From Mycobacterium sp. 852002-10029_SCH5224772 (GTDB taxonomy: Bacteria > Actinomycetota > Actinomycetes > Mycobacteriales > Mycobacteriaceae), in NCBI RefSeq assembly GCF_001667315.1, contig NZ_LZHT01000015.1:124001-188000 (forward strand): a stretch of 64,000 nucleotides of DNA, written 5' to 3'. This document shows, in pieces, positions 8,574 to 16,987 of this stretch (position 1 is its first letter; each line of letters opens with the position of its first letter). Both the position numbers and the translations under genes were made by a program. The notes beneath the pieces were generated by a model, which saw only the letters and a program-made list of their open reading frames with translations, had not been told where the DNA came from and did not search any database.

Positions 8574-10907
8574 ATGTCCCGGCAGCGAGCAGACACCGAG
8601 CCGCACGCGAGCCGGCCTGACAGTGCGATTCCGCGGCTGCTCGCGGAGACGAGGGGGTCCCCGATCTTTGCTGGCTACGATCGCGCCCGCAACTGGGTGA
8701 TCGGCTCCGATCCTGGCTTGCTCCGGCTGCGGATGGCGACTCGGACGACGGCCGCGCTCGGCCTTTCCCTGCTGGTCCTCTTCGTCCTCACCAGGGCCAC
8801 GGGACAACCCCTGACGGTCGCACTGCTGGGCGTCGTCATCACCATGGTCGCGTCGCGATCCGTGAACGAGCCCGACCCCCGCCGGCAACGAATCACCATG
8901 GCGCTGTTGCCCGTCCCCGCCGCGGTGGCCATCACCGCCGCCGCGCTGCTGGCGCCGCACGTGGTGGCCAGCGATGCCGTCTTCGTGGTGATCGTGTTCA
9001 CCGCGGCCTACATCCGCCGCTTCGGGGCGCGCGGCAGGGCCCTGGGGATGGTCGCGTTCATGTCGTACTTCTTCACCCTGTATCTGCGGGCCCGAGTCTC
9101 GGAGCTGCCCTGGATGATCGGCGCGGTCGCGGTGGGCGCGGTGTGCACCTACGTGATGACCACCTACGTGCTGCCCGACCGGCCCGAGCGGGTGCTGCGC
9201 GCCACCATCCGCTCGCTGCGGGCGCGGATGGCGATCGTCGTCGACACCACCGCCGAAGTGGTGCGGACGGGCCGCCTCGACGAACGGCGGCGGCGCCGCA
9301 TGCGGGCGCGCACCGTCCGGCTCAACGAGACCGCCCTGCAGGTGCAAAGCCAGATCGAGGACAACGCCGATCCGGGCACGGTGTGGCCCGGCGTCACCGC
9401 CGAGCAGCTGGCGCCGTGGCTGCTGGACGCCGAGCTGGCCATCGAATGGGTCGCCACCGCCGGCCGCCGTGCCGCCGTCGTGGTGGGCGAGGACCCGGAA
9501 GCCATCCCCGCCCCCACCCGGGTGGCGCTCGTGGACGCGCTGTCCCAGCTGGCGCGGGCGATCCGCCTGCCCGAACCCGAAGGGCTGCGCCGCGCCGCCG
9601 GCGACGCGCAACGGCTGCTAAACGAGCGGCGCGGCGCCGCGGCGGCCGATGAGGACCCGGGCGCCACCGCCGTCCGCCGCCTCGCCCTGGCGATCATCAA
9701 CGCCGCGGGGGCCACGTCCGACGTGCGGGCGATCGTCGACCGCATGGCCGCCGGCGCCCCCCTCGACGACGCCGACGGCGAGCGCCCACCGACTGCGGAG
9801 CGCGCCGCGCCGGAGGAGACGCCCGGAGAAGACCACCCCGGCGGGCTGCTGCCGACCACCCGGCAAGCCATCCAGGTCTCCGTCGCCGCATCGCTGGCCA
9901 TCGTCGCCGGGGAGCTGGTCTCGCCGGCCCGCTGGTATTGGGCGGTGATCGCCGCGTTCGTCATTTTCGCCGGCACCAACTCCTGGGGCGAAACCCTGAC
10001 CAAGGGCTGGCAGCGCCTGCTCGGCACGCTGCTCGGCGTGCCCGCCGGCGTGCTGGTGGCCACGCTGCTGACCGGCCACCAAGCGGCCGCGCTCGCCGGA
10101 ATCTTCGCGTGCCTGTTCTGCGCCTTCTACTTCATGACGGTCACCTACAGCCTGATGACCTTCTGGATCACCACGATGCTGGCGCTGCTGTACGGCCTGC
10201 TCGGGCAGTTCTCCTTCGGCGTGCTGATGCTGCGGATCGAAGAGACCGCGATCGGTGCCGTCATCGGAGCGACCGTGGCCATCGTGGTGTTGCCGACGAA
10301 CACCCGAACCGCGATCCGCACCGACACCCGCGCCTTCCTGACGAGCCTGTCGGCGCTGATCGAGGTCTGCACCGCGACCATGTTCGGTGAGGACGAGGGC
10401 GCCAGCCCGTCCGAACTGGCGCGCCGGGTCGACCGGGATCTGCAGCAGTTCCGGGTCACCGCCAAGCCACACCTGGCGGGCGTCGCCGGGCTCGCGGGCC
10501 GACGCAGCATCCGCCGCGCCTTGCGGATCTTCACCGCGTGCGACCAGTACGGCCGCAGCCTGGCGCGCAGCAGCGAGCAGTATCAGGACCCGGTCGGTTC
10601 ACCGCCGCTCGCCCAGGCCTTTTCGGCGGCCGCCGCCCAGACGCGACGCAACATCGAGGCGTTGCAGGAGGCCATCGATGGTGGTCACGCACCGACCCTG
10701 CTCTCGGCGGCCGACGACCTCGACGCCGCCGAAACCCTGGCCCGGCAACGCGACGGCGACGGTCAGGGCGGGCAACCACGGCCCGACACCCGGCGATTCC
10801 TCACCGCGGTGCACGCCCTTCGCCAGATCGAGCGGGCCATCATCACCGCCGCCACCAATCTCGGTGGGCGCGAACGCGTCCAGACCGCCGGCCTCGCCCC
10901 GCGCTGA
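8574..10907 (+). CDS. FUSC family inner-membrane transporter
   Basis: The 777-residue protein has two blocks of membrane helices (residues about 60-195 and 430-560). They are separated by a long cytoplasmic region rich in Arg/Glu and followed by a C-terminal soluble domain. The second block carries the FUSC-type stretch RWYWAVIAAFVIFAG and GWQRLLGTLLGVPAGV. Family members (aromatic-acid exporter AaeB, fusaric acid resistance) export organic anions with an RND-like or accessory partner; none is adjacent here. The start ATG 8574 has no ribosome binding site but a TAGCTT -10 eight bases upstream. The substrate is unknown. Confidence 0.85.
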   Translation: MSRQRADTEPHASRPDSAIPRLLAETRGSPIFAGYDRARNWVIGSDPGLLRLRMATRTTAALGLSLLVLFVLTRATGQPLTVALLGVVITMVASRSVNEPDPRRQRITMALLPVPAAVAITAAALLAPHVVASDAVFVVIVFTAAYIRRFGARGRALGMVAFMSYFFTLYLRARVSELPWMIGAVAVGAVCTYVMTTYVLPDRPERVLRATIRSLRARMAIVVDTTAEVVRTGRLDERRRRRMRARTVRLNETALQVQSQIEDNADPGTVWPGVTAEQLAPWLLDAELAIEWVATAGRRAAVVVGEDPEAIPAPTRVALVDALSQLARAIRLPEPEGLRRAAGDAQRLLNERRGAAAADEDPGATAVRRLALAIINAAGATSDVRAIVDRMAAGAPLDDADGERPPTAERAAPEETPGEDHPGGLLPTTRQAIQVSVAASLAIVAGELVSPARWYWAVIAAFVIFAGTNSWGETLTKGWQRLLGTLLGVPAGVLVATLLTGHQAAALAGIFACLFCAFYFMTVTYSLMTFWITTMLALLYGLLGQFSFGVLMLRIEETAIGAVIGATVAIVVLPTNTRTAIRTDTRAFLTSLSALIEVCTATMFGEDEGASPSELARRVDRDLQQFRVTAKPHLAGVAGLAGRRSIRRALRIFTACDQYGRSLARSSEQYQDPVGSPPLAQAFSAAAAQTRRNIEALQEAIDGGHAPTLLSAADDLDAAETLARQRDGDGQGGQPRPDTRRFLTAVHALRQIERAIITAATNLGGRERVQTAGLAPR

Positions 10908-11001
10908 CGCGCGGCGCCCCGGTTTGCTACCGATCGCGCACGCACGCGGCTACCATTGTGCTAACCGTCGAGGTCCGTAGCCACAGCCGAGGAGCAATCC
11001 C

Positions 11002-12267
11002 ATGGCCCCACCGAACCTTCCGCCGGGTTTTGATTTCACCGATCCCGACATCTATGCCCACCGATTGCCGGTGCAGGAGTTCGCCGAATTGCGCGCCACC
11101 GAACCGGTCTGGTGGAACGAGCAGGCGCCGGGGCAGGGCGGATTCGGTGATGGCGGCTACTGGGTGGTGACCAAGCACCGCGACATTCGCGACGTCTCGC
11201 TGCGCAGCGACGTGTTCTCGTCGGCCGCGAAGTCGATCGTCCCGCGTTACCGGGAAGACTTGGCGGCCGGGCAGATTGAGGCCGGCCGGGCGTCGATGAT
11301 CATGATGGACGATCCCGAGCACACCCGGCTGCGCAAGATCGTCTCGCGGGCCTTCACGCCGCGCGCGGTCGAGCGGCTGCGCGCCGAACTCTCCGAGCGC
11401 GCGCGGCGCATCGTTACCGACGCGGCGGCCGCGGGGTCGGGCGACTTCGTCCGCCAGGTGGCCTGCGAGTTGCCGCTGCAGGCCATTTCCGCGCTGCTCG
11501 GCGTGCCGCACGAGGACTACGACAAGCTGTTCGACTGGACGAACAACATGATCGGCAGTAACGACCCGGAGTTCGCCGGCAACGACGCGCTGACCTCGGC
11601 GGGCGAATTGATGTGGTACGCCATGCAATTGGCGGCGCGCAAGGCCGAGGAGCCCGGGTCAGAAAATCCAGACATCGTCACCACGCTGATCCGGGCCGAT
11701 GCCGACGGTCAGCGCCTCTCGGAGGCCGAGTTCGGCATGTTCGTGGTCACGCTGGCCGTCGCCGGAAACGAGACGACGCGCAACTCGATCACCCAGGGAA
11801 TGATGGCCTTCACCGACCATCCGGACCAGTGGGAGTTGTTCAAGGCGCAGCGACCCAAGACCACGGCCGACGAGATAATCCGTTGGGCCACACCGATCAC
11901 GGCGTTTCAGCGCACCGCGCGCGAGGACACCGAACTCGGTGGCGTGGCCATCACGAAGGGCCAGCGGGTGGTGTTGTTCTACCGCTCGGCCAACTTCGAC
12001 GAAGAGGTCTTCGACGACCCGTTCACCTTCGACATCCTGCGCAGCCCCAACCCGCATGTCGGTTTCGGCGGCACCGGAGCGCACTATTGCATTGGCGCCA
12101 ACCTGGCCCGCATGACGATCGACCTCATGTTCAATGCCCTCGCCGATCGGCTGCCCGACCTGGCCCCGCTGGAGAACCCGCAGCGCCTGCGATCGTCGTT
12201 CATCAACGGCATCAAGCACTGGCACGTCGATTACCTGGGCGCCTGCCCGGTCAATCGAGGCGCTTAA
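11002..12267 (+). CDS. Cytochrome P450, CYP125 family paralogue
   Basis: The 421-residue enzyme carries the I-helix AGNETTRNS, the EIIRWATP K-helix region and the haem loop FGGTGAHYCIGANLAR with its Cys ligand. The N terminus (NLPPGFDFTDPDIYAHRLPV) and the long identical stretches around ITQGMMAF and FYRSANFDEEVF closely match Mtb CYP125A1, the C26 hydroxylase of cholesterol. It sits outside any visible sterol cluster and no KstR-type box precedes it, so it is more likely a paralogue than the main cholesterol enzyme. GAGGAG at 10990-10995 is a good ribosome binding site for ATG 11002. Its stop overlaps the convergent merR stop. Confidence 0.9.
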   Translation: MAPPNLPPGFDFTDPDIYAHRLPVQEFAELRATEPVWWNEQAPGQGGFGDGGYWVVTKHRDIRDVSLRSDVFSSAAKSIVPRYREDLAAGQIEAGRASMIMMDDPEHTRLRKIVSRAFTPRAVERLRAELSERARRIVTDAAAAGSGDFVRQVACELPLQAISALLGVPHEDYDKLFDWTNNMIGSNDPEFAGNDALTSAGELMWYAMQLAARKAEEPGSENPDIVTTLIRADADGQRLSEAEFGMFVVTLAVAGNETTRNSITQGMMAFTDHPDQWELFKAQRPKTTADEIIRWATPITAFQRTAREDTELGGVAITKGQRVVLFYRSANFDEEVFDDPFTFDILRSPNPHVGFGGTGAHYCIGANLARMTIDLMFNALADRLPDLAPLENPQRLRSSFINGIKHWHVDYLGACPVNRGA

Positions 12268-12671
12268 ACGGGACGCGACAGCCCGTTCAACACCACGCAC
12301 TCCGCGGCGGGCCCGCCGCCGCACTCGACCTTCGAGGTCGCGATCAGCTCGGCGATGTGGCTTTCGAGCATGCGCAAGTCCGCGATCTTTGCCCGCACCG
12401 CCGTCAGATGCAGCTCCGCCAAGTCACGGGCCTGCAGGCACGAACGGTCGCGATCACGTGTGAGTTCGACGAGGCCGCGGACCTGCTCGACCGAGAAGTC
12501 AAGGTCGCGGCAGCGTCGAATGAACGTCACCCGGCGCACATCGTCGTCTTCATAGCGACGCTGACCGCCAACCCGTCGCGGGCGGGGCAGCAGACCGATT
12601 TGTTCGTAGTAGCGAATCGCCGGTGCCGTCGTCCCGGTTGCATCGGCAAGCTCGCCGATTTTGAGAGCCAT
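12264..12671 (-). CDS. MerR family metal-type regulator
   Basis: The 135-residue protein starts at ATG 12671 (MALKIGELAD); the longer frame to 12821 adds unrelated residues. Residues 1-70 are the MerR winged helix (IRYYEQIGLLP, RRY). A dimerisation helix follows. Cysteines sit at 54, 78, 117 and 125. Cys78 and the C-x7-C pair at 117/125 occupy the positions used for Hg, Cu or Zn/Cd sensing in MerR, CueR and ZntR, so a thiophilic metal or thiol-reactive ligand is likely; that is inference. It is divergent from the small CC-motif gene, and a MerR-style operator lies between them. Stop codons overlap those of the P450 gene. Confidence 0.85.
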   Translation of the reverse strand: MALKIGELADATGTTAPAIRYYEQIGLLPRPRRVGGQRRYEDDDVRRVTFIRRCRDLDFSVEQVRGLVELTRDRDRSCLQARDLAELHLTAVRAKIADLRMLESHIAELIATSKVECGGGPAAECVVLNGLSRPV

Positions 12672-12695
12672 ATGCCCATGGTCTCCCGTGCTGCC

Positions 12696-12726
12696 TTGAC
12701 CCTCAACCCACGTGAAGTCCGATCCT
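12696..12726 (+). promoter_or_regulatory. MerR-type promoter/operator with 19-bp spacer
   Basis: TTGACC (12696-12701) and a weak GATCCT (12721-12726) are separated by 19 bases, the overlong spacing typical of promoters activated by MerR proteins. Between and around them an imperfect dyad (GACCCTCAAC and, inverted, GGACTTCAC) could bind the divergent MerR regulator. The predicted transcription start falls at about the ATG at 12733, giving a leaderless mRNA for the downstream group. The -10 matches consensus poorly, as usual for activator-dependent promoters. Confidence 0.55.
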
Positions 12727-12732
12727 GGAGTC

Positions 12733-13062
12733 ATGTCCACCGACGATCGATCCATACCGGCCGCTTGTGCCCTCCCGGTGTCCGACCACGCGGCGCGGAT
12801 TGCGTGGATAAAACAGCTCAACGCGACGGCCCTGCAGACCTATCAGCGCGACGGTCACCGCGTCCGGCTCCGGTACCGGCCGGCAGCGGCCGCGCTGGCG
12901 CGGGAACTAATTCGTCGGGAGCGGGAGTGCTGCCCGTTTCTTCGGTTCAGCACCGAGGCAGACGACGACGCATTTGTTGTGATCATCGACGCCCCAGCCG
13001 ATTTGGGCACTATCGCCGACGATCTGCTTTCGCCCTACACCCAACCGGGAGTCCAGTCGTGA
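12733..13062 (+). CDS. Small protein with RERECCPFLRF motif
   Basis: The 109-residue soluble protein has a basic tyrosine/arginine-rich middle (GHRVRLRYRP) and a conserved-looking vicinal-cysteine motif RERECCPFLRF near residue 65, followed by an acidic stretch. Small proteins with this ECCPF motif are often found beside MerR regulators, and paired cysteines suggest metal or thiol chemistry; the function is not established. ATG 12733 is preferred over GTG 12712 because the promoter places the 5' end at 12733. It overlaps the next gene by 4 bases (GTGA), so they form an operon. Confidence 0.7.
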   Translation: MSTDDRSIPAACALPVSDHAARIAWIKQLNATALQTYQRDGHRVRLRYRPAAAALARELIRRERECCPFLRFSTEADDDAFVVIIDAPADLGTIADDLLSPYTQPGVQS

Positions 13063-13424
13063 TCGACGTCATGCGCGAGAGCGACGGCGACGTGTTGGGA
13101 CTGCGGGCGAAGAACAAGCTGACCACCAGCGATTACCGCGACGTGCTCGTGCCCGCGGTGCGAACCTTGCTCGACCAGTTCGGCACGTTGAACGTGCTGT
13201 TCTTCATCGACGAGCCCTTCGATGGATGGACCCTGCGCGCGGCGTGGGTCAACACCCTTTTCGATATCAGGCACCGCAACGACTTTCGCAGGGTGGCCGT
13301 GGTCGGCGCACCACGCTGGGAACAATGGTGCGTCAACGTCGCCGCCGCGTTGCTGATGAGCGGCGAGTTGCGAACGTTCGACCGTGAACGCCTAGACGCC
13401 GCATGGGAGTGGGTGCGAACGTAG
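13059..13424 (+). CDS. SpoIIAA-like STAS domain protein
   Basis: The 121-residue product begins at GTG 13059, coupled to the previous stop. The segments LGLRAKNKLTTSDYRDVLVP and LNVLFFIDE fit the SpoIIAA-like / STAS (DUF3478) family of single-domain proteins, and the tail with two Trp residues fits the same family. Such proteins may bind lipids or ligands; no phosphorylatable anti-sigma-antagonist serine is obvious. Its place in a MerR-controlled operon suggests a stress or detoxification role, by inference only. Confidence 0.75.
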   Translation: MIDVMRESDGDVLGLRAKNKLTTSDYRDVLVPAVRTLLDQFGTLNVLFFIDEPFDGWTLRAAWVNTLFDIRHRNDFRRVAVVGAPRWEQWCVNVAAALLMSGELRTFDRERLDAAWEWVRT

Positions 13425-13432
13425 AGGCCACC

Positions 13433-14611
13433 ATGAGAATCGCCATCAGCGGTGCTGGAGTGGCCGGGGCGTCGCTTGCCCACTGGTTGCATCGCAGCGG
13501 CCACACGCCGACGCTGATCGAGCAGGCGCCGCAATTCCGCACCGGCGGTTACATGATCGACTTCTGGGGCGTCGGCTACCAGGTGGCCAAGCGGATGGGC
13601 ATCGAAGGACCGATCCGGGCCGCCGGCTACGACATGGAACGGCTCCGTTCGGTCGGGTCGCGCGGCGAGGTCAAGGCGGACGTGGACGTCAACGTCTTTC
13701 GCCGCCTGCTCGGCGACGACTTCACCAGCTTGGCGCGCGGCGACCTGGCCGCCGCGATCTACGCCACCCTCGAGGGCAAGGTCGAAACGGTCTTCGGCGA
13801 CAGCATCGCCTCCGTCGACGAGCGCGACGACGGTGTTCGACTCGGCTTCGACAGGGGCGCCGCGCGCAATTTCGACCTGGTGATCGGCGCCGACGGGCTG
13901 CATTCCACCGTGCGCCGTCTGGTCTTCGGGCCCGAGCGACAATTCGAGCGCTATCTGGGCTGCAAGGTGGCGGCCTGCGTGGTCGACGGTTACCGGCCGC
14001 GCGACGAACTGGCCTACGTCACCTATGCGGCACCGGGGCGGCAATTGGCGCGTTTCGCGCTGCGCGGCGACCGGACCACGTTCTTGTTCATCTTCCGCGC
14101 CGAACACGACGGCGCCGGCGTGCCACCAAAAGAGCAGCTACGCAACATGTTCGGTGACTGCGGCTGGGAAGCCAACACCATGCTGGCCGCGCTTGACGAT
14201 GGCCCCGCCGGTGTCGACGACCTGTACTTCGATGTCGTGAGCCAGATCCACATGAACCGCTGGTCGCGGGGGCGAGTGCTACTCGTCGGCGATGCGGCCG
14301 GATGCATTTCGCTGCTCGGCGGCGAGGGCACCGGCCTGGCCATCACCGAGGCCTACGTGCTGGCCGGCGAGCTCGCGCGGGCCGGGGGTGACCATCGCCG
14401 CGCGTTCGACGCCTACGAGACGCGGCTGCGTCCCTTCATCGAAAGCAAGCAAGCCGGCGCGGCGCGGTTCATCGGTTTCTTCGCCACCCGGACCCGATTC
14501 GGTCTGTGGGTGCGCAACATGGCCATCCGCACCATGAATTTCGCCCCGATGGCGACGCTCCTCGCGGGCGACGTGCGCGACGACTTCGAGCTGCCCGACT
14601 ACGGCATCTGA
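13433..14611 (+). CDS. FAD-dependent monooxygenase (TetX/PHBH type, Rv0575c-like)
   Basis: The 392-residue enzyme starts at ATG 13433 (MRIAISGAGVAGASLA), which supplies the Rossmann GxGxxG. An earlier in-frame start at 13403 would overlap the STAS gene. The second FAD motif (DLVIGADGLHSTVR) and the third (GRVLLVGDAAGCISLLGGEG) are intact. Class A flavin hydroxylases of this type oxidise aromatic or polyketide substrates. It lies 8 bases after the STAS gene, so it is probably the last gene of the MerR-controlled operon. It resembles Mtb Rv0575c. Its stop abuts the convergent P450 stop with no spare base. Confidence 0.88.
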   Translation: MRIAISGAGVAGASLAHWLHRSGHTPTLIEQAPQFRTGGYMIDFWGVGYQVAKRMGIEGPIRAAGYDMERLRSVGSRGEVKADVDVNVFRRLLGDDFTSLARGDLAAAIYATLEGKVETVFGDSIASVDERDDGVRLGFDRGAARNFDLVIGADGLHSTVRRLVFGPERQFERYLGCKVAACVVDGYRPRDELAYVTYAAPGRQLARFALRGDRTTFLFIFRAEHDGAGVPPKEQLRNMFGDCGWEANTMLAALDDGPAGVDDLYFDVVSQIHMNRWSRGRVLLVGDAAGCISLLGGEGTGLAITEAYVLAGELARAGGDHRRAFDAYETRLRPFIESKQAGAARFIGFFATRTRFGLWVRNMAIRTMNFAPMATLLAGDVRDDFELPDYGI

Positions 14612-16042
14612 CTACCGTGCCGGCGTCCGCGTGGCCGCGGGCGTGGCGGCGGGGAGCTCCCGGATCGCCCGCACCCGGATGCGAGCGCCCCGATGCGGCA
14701 CCAGGACGACGAATTTGAGCCTTTGGTGTTCATCGGCCGCCGTGGTGGTGCTCAATTCGGTCCGGCGAAGGATCTCGCGGAGCACCACGCGCATCTCGAC
14801 CATGGCGAATCCGGCGCCCAGACAGCGCCGGTTGCCGCCGCCGAACGGGAACCAGGTCGTCGGGCTCAGCGTGGCGCCCAGCATGCGGTCCGGGTCGAAC
14901 CGGTGCGGGTCCGGGTACACCGCGGCGCTCGTGTGCACCAGCCCTATTCCGGGTGCCACCGTCACCCCGGCCGGCAGCCGGTATCCGGCGACGTCGGCCG
15001 GTTCGGTGAGGATCCGCCCCACGTCGAACACCACCGGACGGATCCGCAGCGTTTCCTTCGCCAGCGCGTCGAGATATTCGTCGCCGGCCGGATCGCCCGC
15101 GGCGCTGGCCTCGGCGGCGGCCACGGCCTTGGCCAGTACGGCCGGATGGCGGGTCAACCGTTCGAGCGCCCAGGACAACCCGTTGGCGGTGGTGTCGTGC
15201 CCGGCCACCAGCAGCGTCATCAGCTGGTCTCGCAGCTCACGGTCGGACATCGTGTCCCCGCCGATGTCGGCGCGGACCAGCATCGCCAGCACGTCGGTGC
15301 GGTCGGCCAAGTTTGGGTCCGCGCGGCGCTCGGCGATCTCTGCGTAGAGCAGACGGTCGGCTTCGGCGATTCGCCGACGCAGCCCCCGCCACGGGAGATA
15401 GCGCTGCAGGTCCGGCTTCGCCAGTGCCAGCGTCGTCCACGGGCCGACGGTGAGCAGCCGGGGCATGATCGCACGCAGCGCGGCAAGCCGGGCCGGGTCC
15501 GAGGCGCCGATGACCGTCCGCAGGATCACCTCGAGGGTGATTTCCGACATCCTGGGCGCGGCCGCGAAGCTCGTGCCCACCGGCCACTGTGCGATCTTCG
15601 CCGCGGCGATCTCGGCCATCAGTCCGGCTTGGCGTGCGACGGCGTCCCGATGAAACGGCGGCACCATCAGACGCCGCCGATCGCGGTGGACGTCTTCGTC
15701 GATCACCAGCAGGGAGCTCTCGCCGAGCAAACCGCCCAGAATCGAATTGGCCTCACCGGCGTGGAAGACACGCGGGTCGCCGGCGAATACCGTCTTGATG
15801 TCGGCGGGGTCGGCCAGATACACGAGCGTGCCGATCGAGGCGACCCGCAGCGTGAACACGCTGCCATAACGGCGACGGCAGGCGGCGACGAAGTGCGACC
15901 CGCTGTGCAGCATCAAAGCGGCCTGTACCGCCCGGGGCAGCCGGGGCCCCGGCGGAAATGCGGGCGCTGCTTTGCGCATCGCCACAATTTTACGACCGGC
16001 GCGCGCATAAAGCGGGGTTGCGTCGCCGGGCACCTGAATCAC
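14612..16042 (-). CDS. cyp135B1: Cytochrome P450, CYP135B1-like
   Basis: The 476-residue enzyme has PPGPRLPR near the N terminus, the I-helix AGHDTTANG, the ExxR motif KETLRIR, and the haem loop FGGGNRRCLGAGFA. Sequence blocks such as HAGEANSILGGLLG and ITLEVILRTVIGASD match Mtb CYP135B1 (Rv0568). I used GTG 16042, which overlaps the upstream hydrolase stop (GTGA); ATG 15979 is an alternative that would remove 21 residues without touching the fold. The substrate is unknown. Coupling to an alpha/beta hydrolase suggests a shared catabolic or lipid-modifying step. Confidence 0.88.
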   Translation of the reverse strand: MIQVPGDATPLYARAGRKIVAMRKAAPAFPPGPRLPRAVQAALMLHSGSHFVAACRRRYGSVFTLRVASIGTLVYLADPADIKTVFAGDPRVFHAGEANSILGGLLGESSLLVIDEDVHRDRRRLMVPPFHRDAVARQAGLMAEIAAAKIAQWPVGTSFAAAPRMSEITLEVILRTVIGASDPARLAALRAIMPRLLTVGPWTTLALAKPDLQRYLPWRGLRRRIAEADRLLYAEIAERRADPNLADRTDVLAMLVRADIGGDTMSDRELRDQLMTLLVAGHDTTANGLSWALERLTRHPAVLAKAVAAAEASAAGDPAGDEYLDALAKETLRIRPVVFDVGRILTEPADVAGYRLPAGVTVAPGIGLVHTSAAVYPDPHRFDPDRMLGATLSPTTWFPFGGGNRRCLGAGFAMVEMRVVLREILRRTELSTTTAADEHQRLKFVVLVPHRGARIRVRAIRELPAATPAATRTPAR

Positions 16043-16908
16043 AAGGGCAGCCGGGTGGTCTCCGCATCGCGGTGCTCGGTGGCGATGAAGTCCTCGATCA
16101 GCTCCACCACCTGGTTCGGCGCTTCCACCTGCGCGAAATGACCCACGTCGGGCAGAATTTCGAGCCTGGCGTCGGTACGAGCCTTATGTGCGGCATACGC
16201 GTGGTCGACGGGGATGATGCCGTCGCGCTCTCCCCAGATCGCCATGACCGGCAAGTCCTCACGCAGCGAGAGCCTGTTGAGCGCGCTGACCGCCTGGCCT
16301 CGGTAGTCGACCACCGACCTGAGCGTTCGCAGGAATGACTGCCGCGTCTGGCCATCGGACAACGACGAGTAGGCGCTCCACAGCTCGGCCCCGCGCGGCG
16401 ACTGGATGCCCGCGCTTCTCAACCAGGACCTGAGCTTGTTGCCGGCGGACAGCACGGGCGGCGGCGCGATGATCGGCAGCACCAGTTCCGCTCCGGGGGC
16501 CGCGAGCAGCCGCAGCACCCATCCCACATCGGGACCGAGCCCGCCGCTGCTGATCAGGATCAACCGCTTGGCGTAGTCGGGGTGCTGATAGACGAACTGC
16601 ATCGCGACCCCACCGCCGAGCGAATGACCGACCACGGTGGCCTGGCTGACGCCGAGTTGGTCGAGGAAATCGCGCAGCCACACGGCGAACGCGCCCAGCG
16701 AGTAGTCCGTGCGGGGCTTCGCCGACTCGCCGTGACCGAGCAGGTCGGGCGCGATGACCCGGAACCTCTTCGACAACGCCGGTATGACCGACCGCCAGGT
16801 GCCCGAACTGCCTGCCATGCCGTGGATGAGCAGCAGCACCTCGCCCTCCCCCTCGTCGCGGTAGGCGATGCGATCGCCATGTAGCTCGAGAAATTTCATG
16901 TCACTCAT
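16039..16908 (-). CDS. Alpha/beta hydrolase
   Basis: The 289-residue protein has the oxyanion motif LLIHGMAGSSGTW, the nucleophile elbow GHSLGGG (Ser near residue 95), an acid in the WGERDGIIP region and His in LPDVGHFAQVEAP, so the triad is complete. It is a serine hydrolase of the epoxide hydrolase / haloperoxidase-like group; the substrate is unknown. It is the first gene of a two-gene unit with the CYP135B1-like P450 (4-base overlap). Two close Met codons (16908, 16899) compete for the start, and neither has a clear ribosome binding site. Confidence 0.85.
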   Translation of the reverse strand: MSDMKFLELHGDRIAYRDEGEGEVLLLIHGMAGSSGTWRSVIPALSKRFRVIAPDLLGHGESAKPRTDYSLGAFAVWLRDFLDQLGVSQATVVGHSLGGGVAMQFVYQHPDYAKRLILISSGGLGPDVGWVLRLLAAPGAELVLPIIAPPPVLSAGNKLRSWLRSAGIQSPRGAELWSAYSSLSDGQTRQSFLRTLRSVVDYRGQAVSALNRLSLREDLPVMAIWGERDGIIPVDHAYAAHKARTDARLEILPDVGHFAQVEAPNQVVELIEDFIATEHRDAETTRLPL

Positions 16909-16987
16909 GGGGGCTGTGTACCCGCTTTGGTCCTGCTCACGACCGGGGTCGCGGCAAATGCCCGCCGGTTGAGCAATGATCTAGTGC

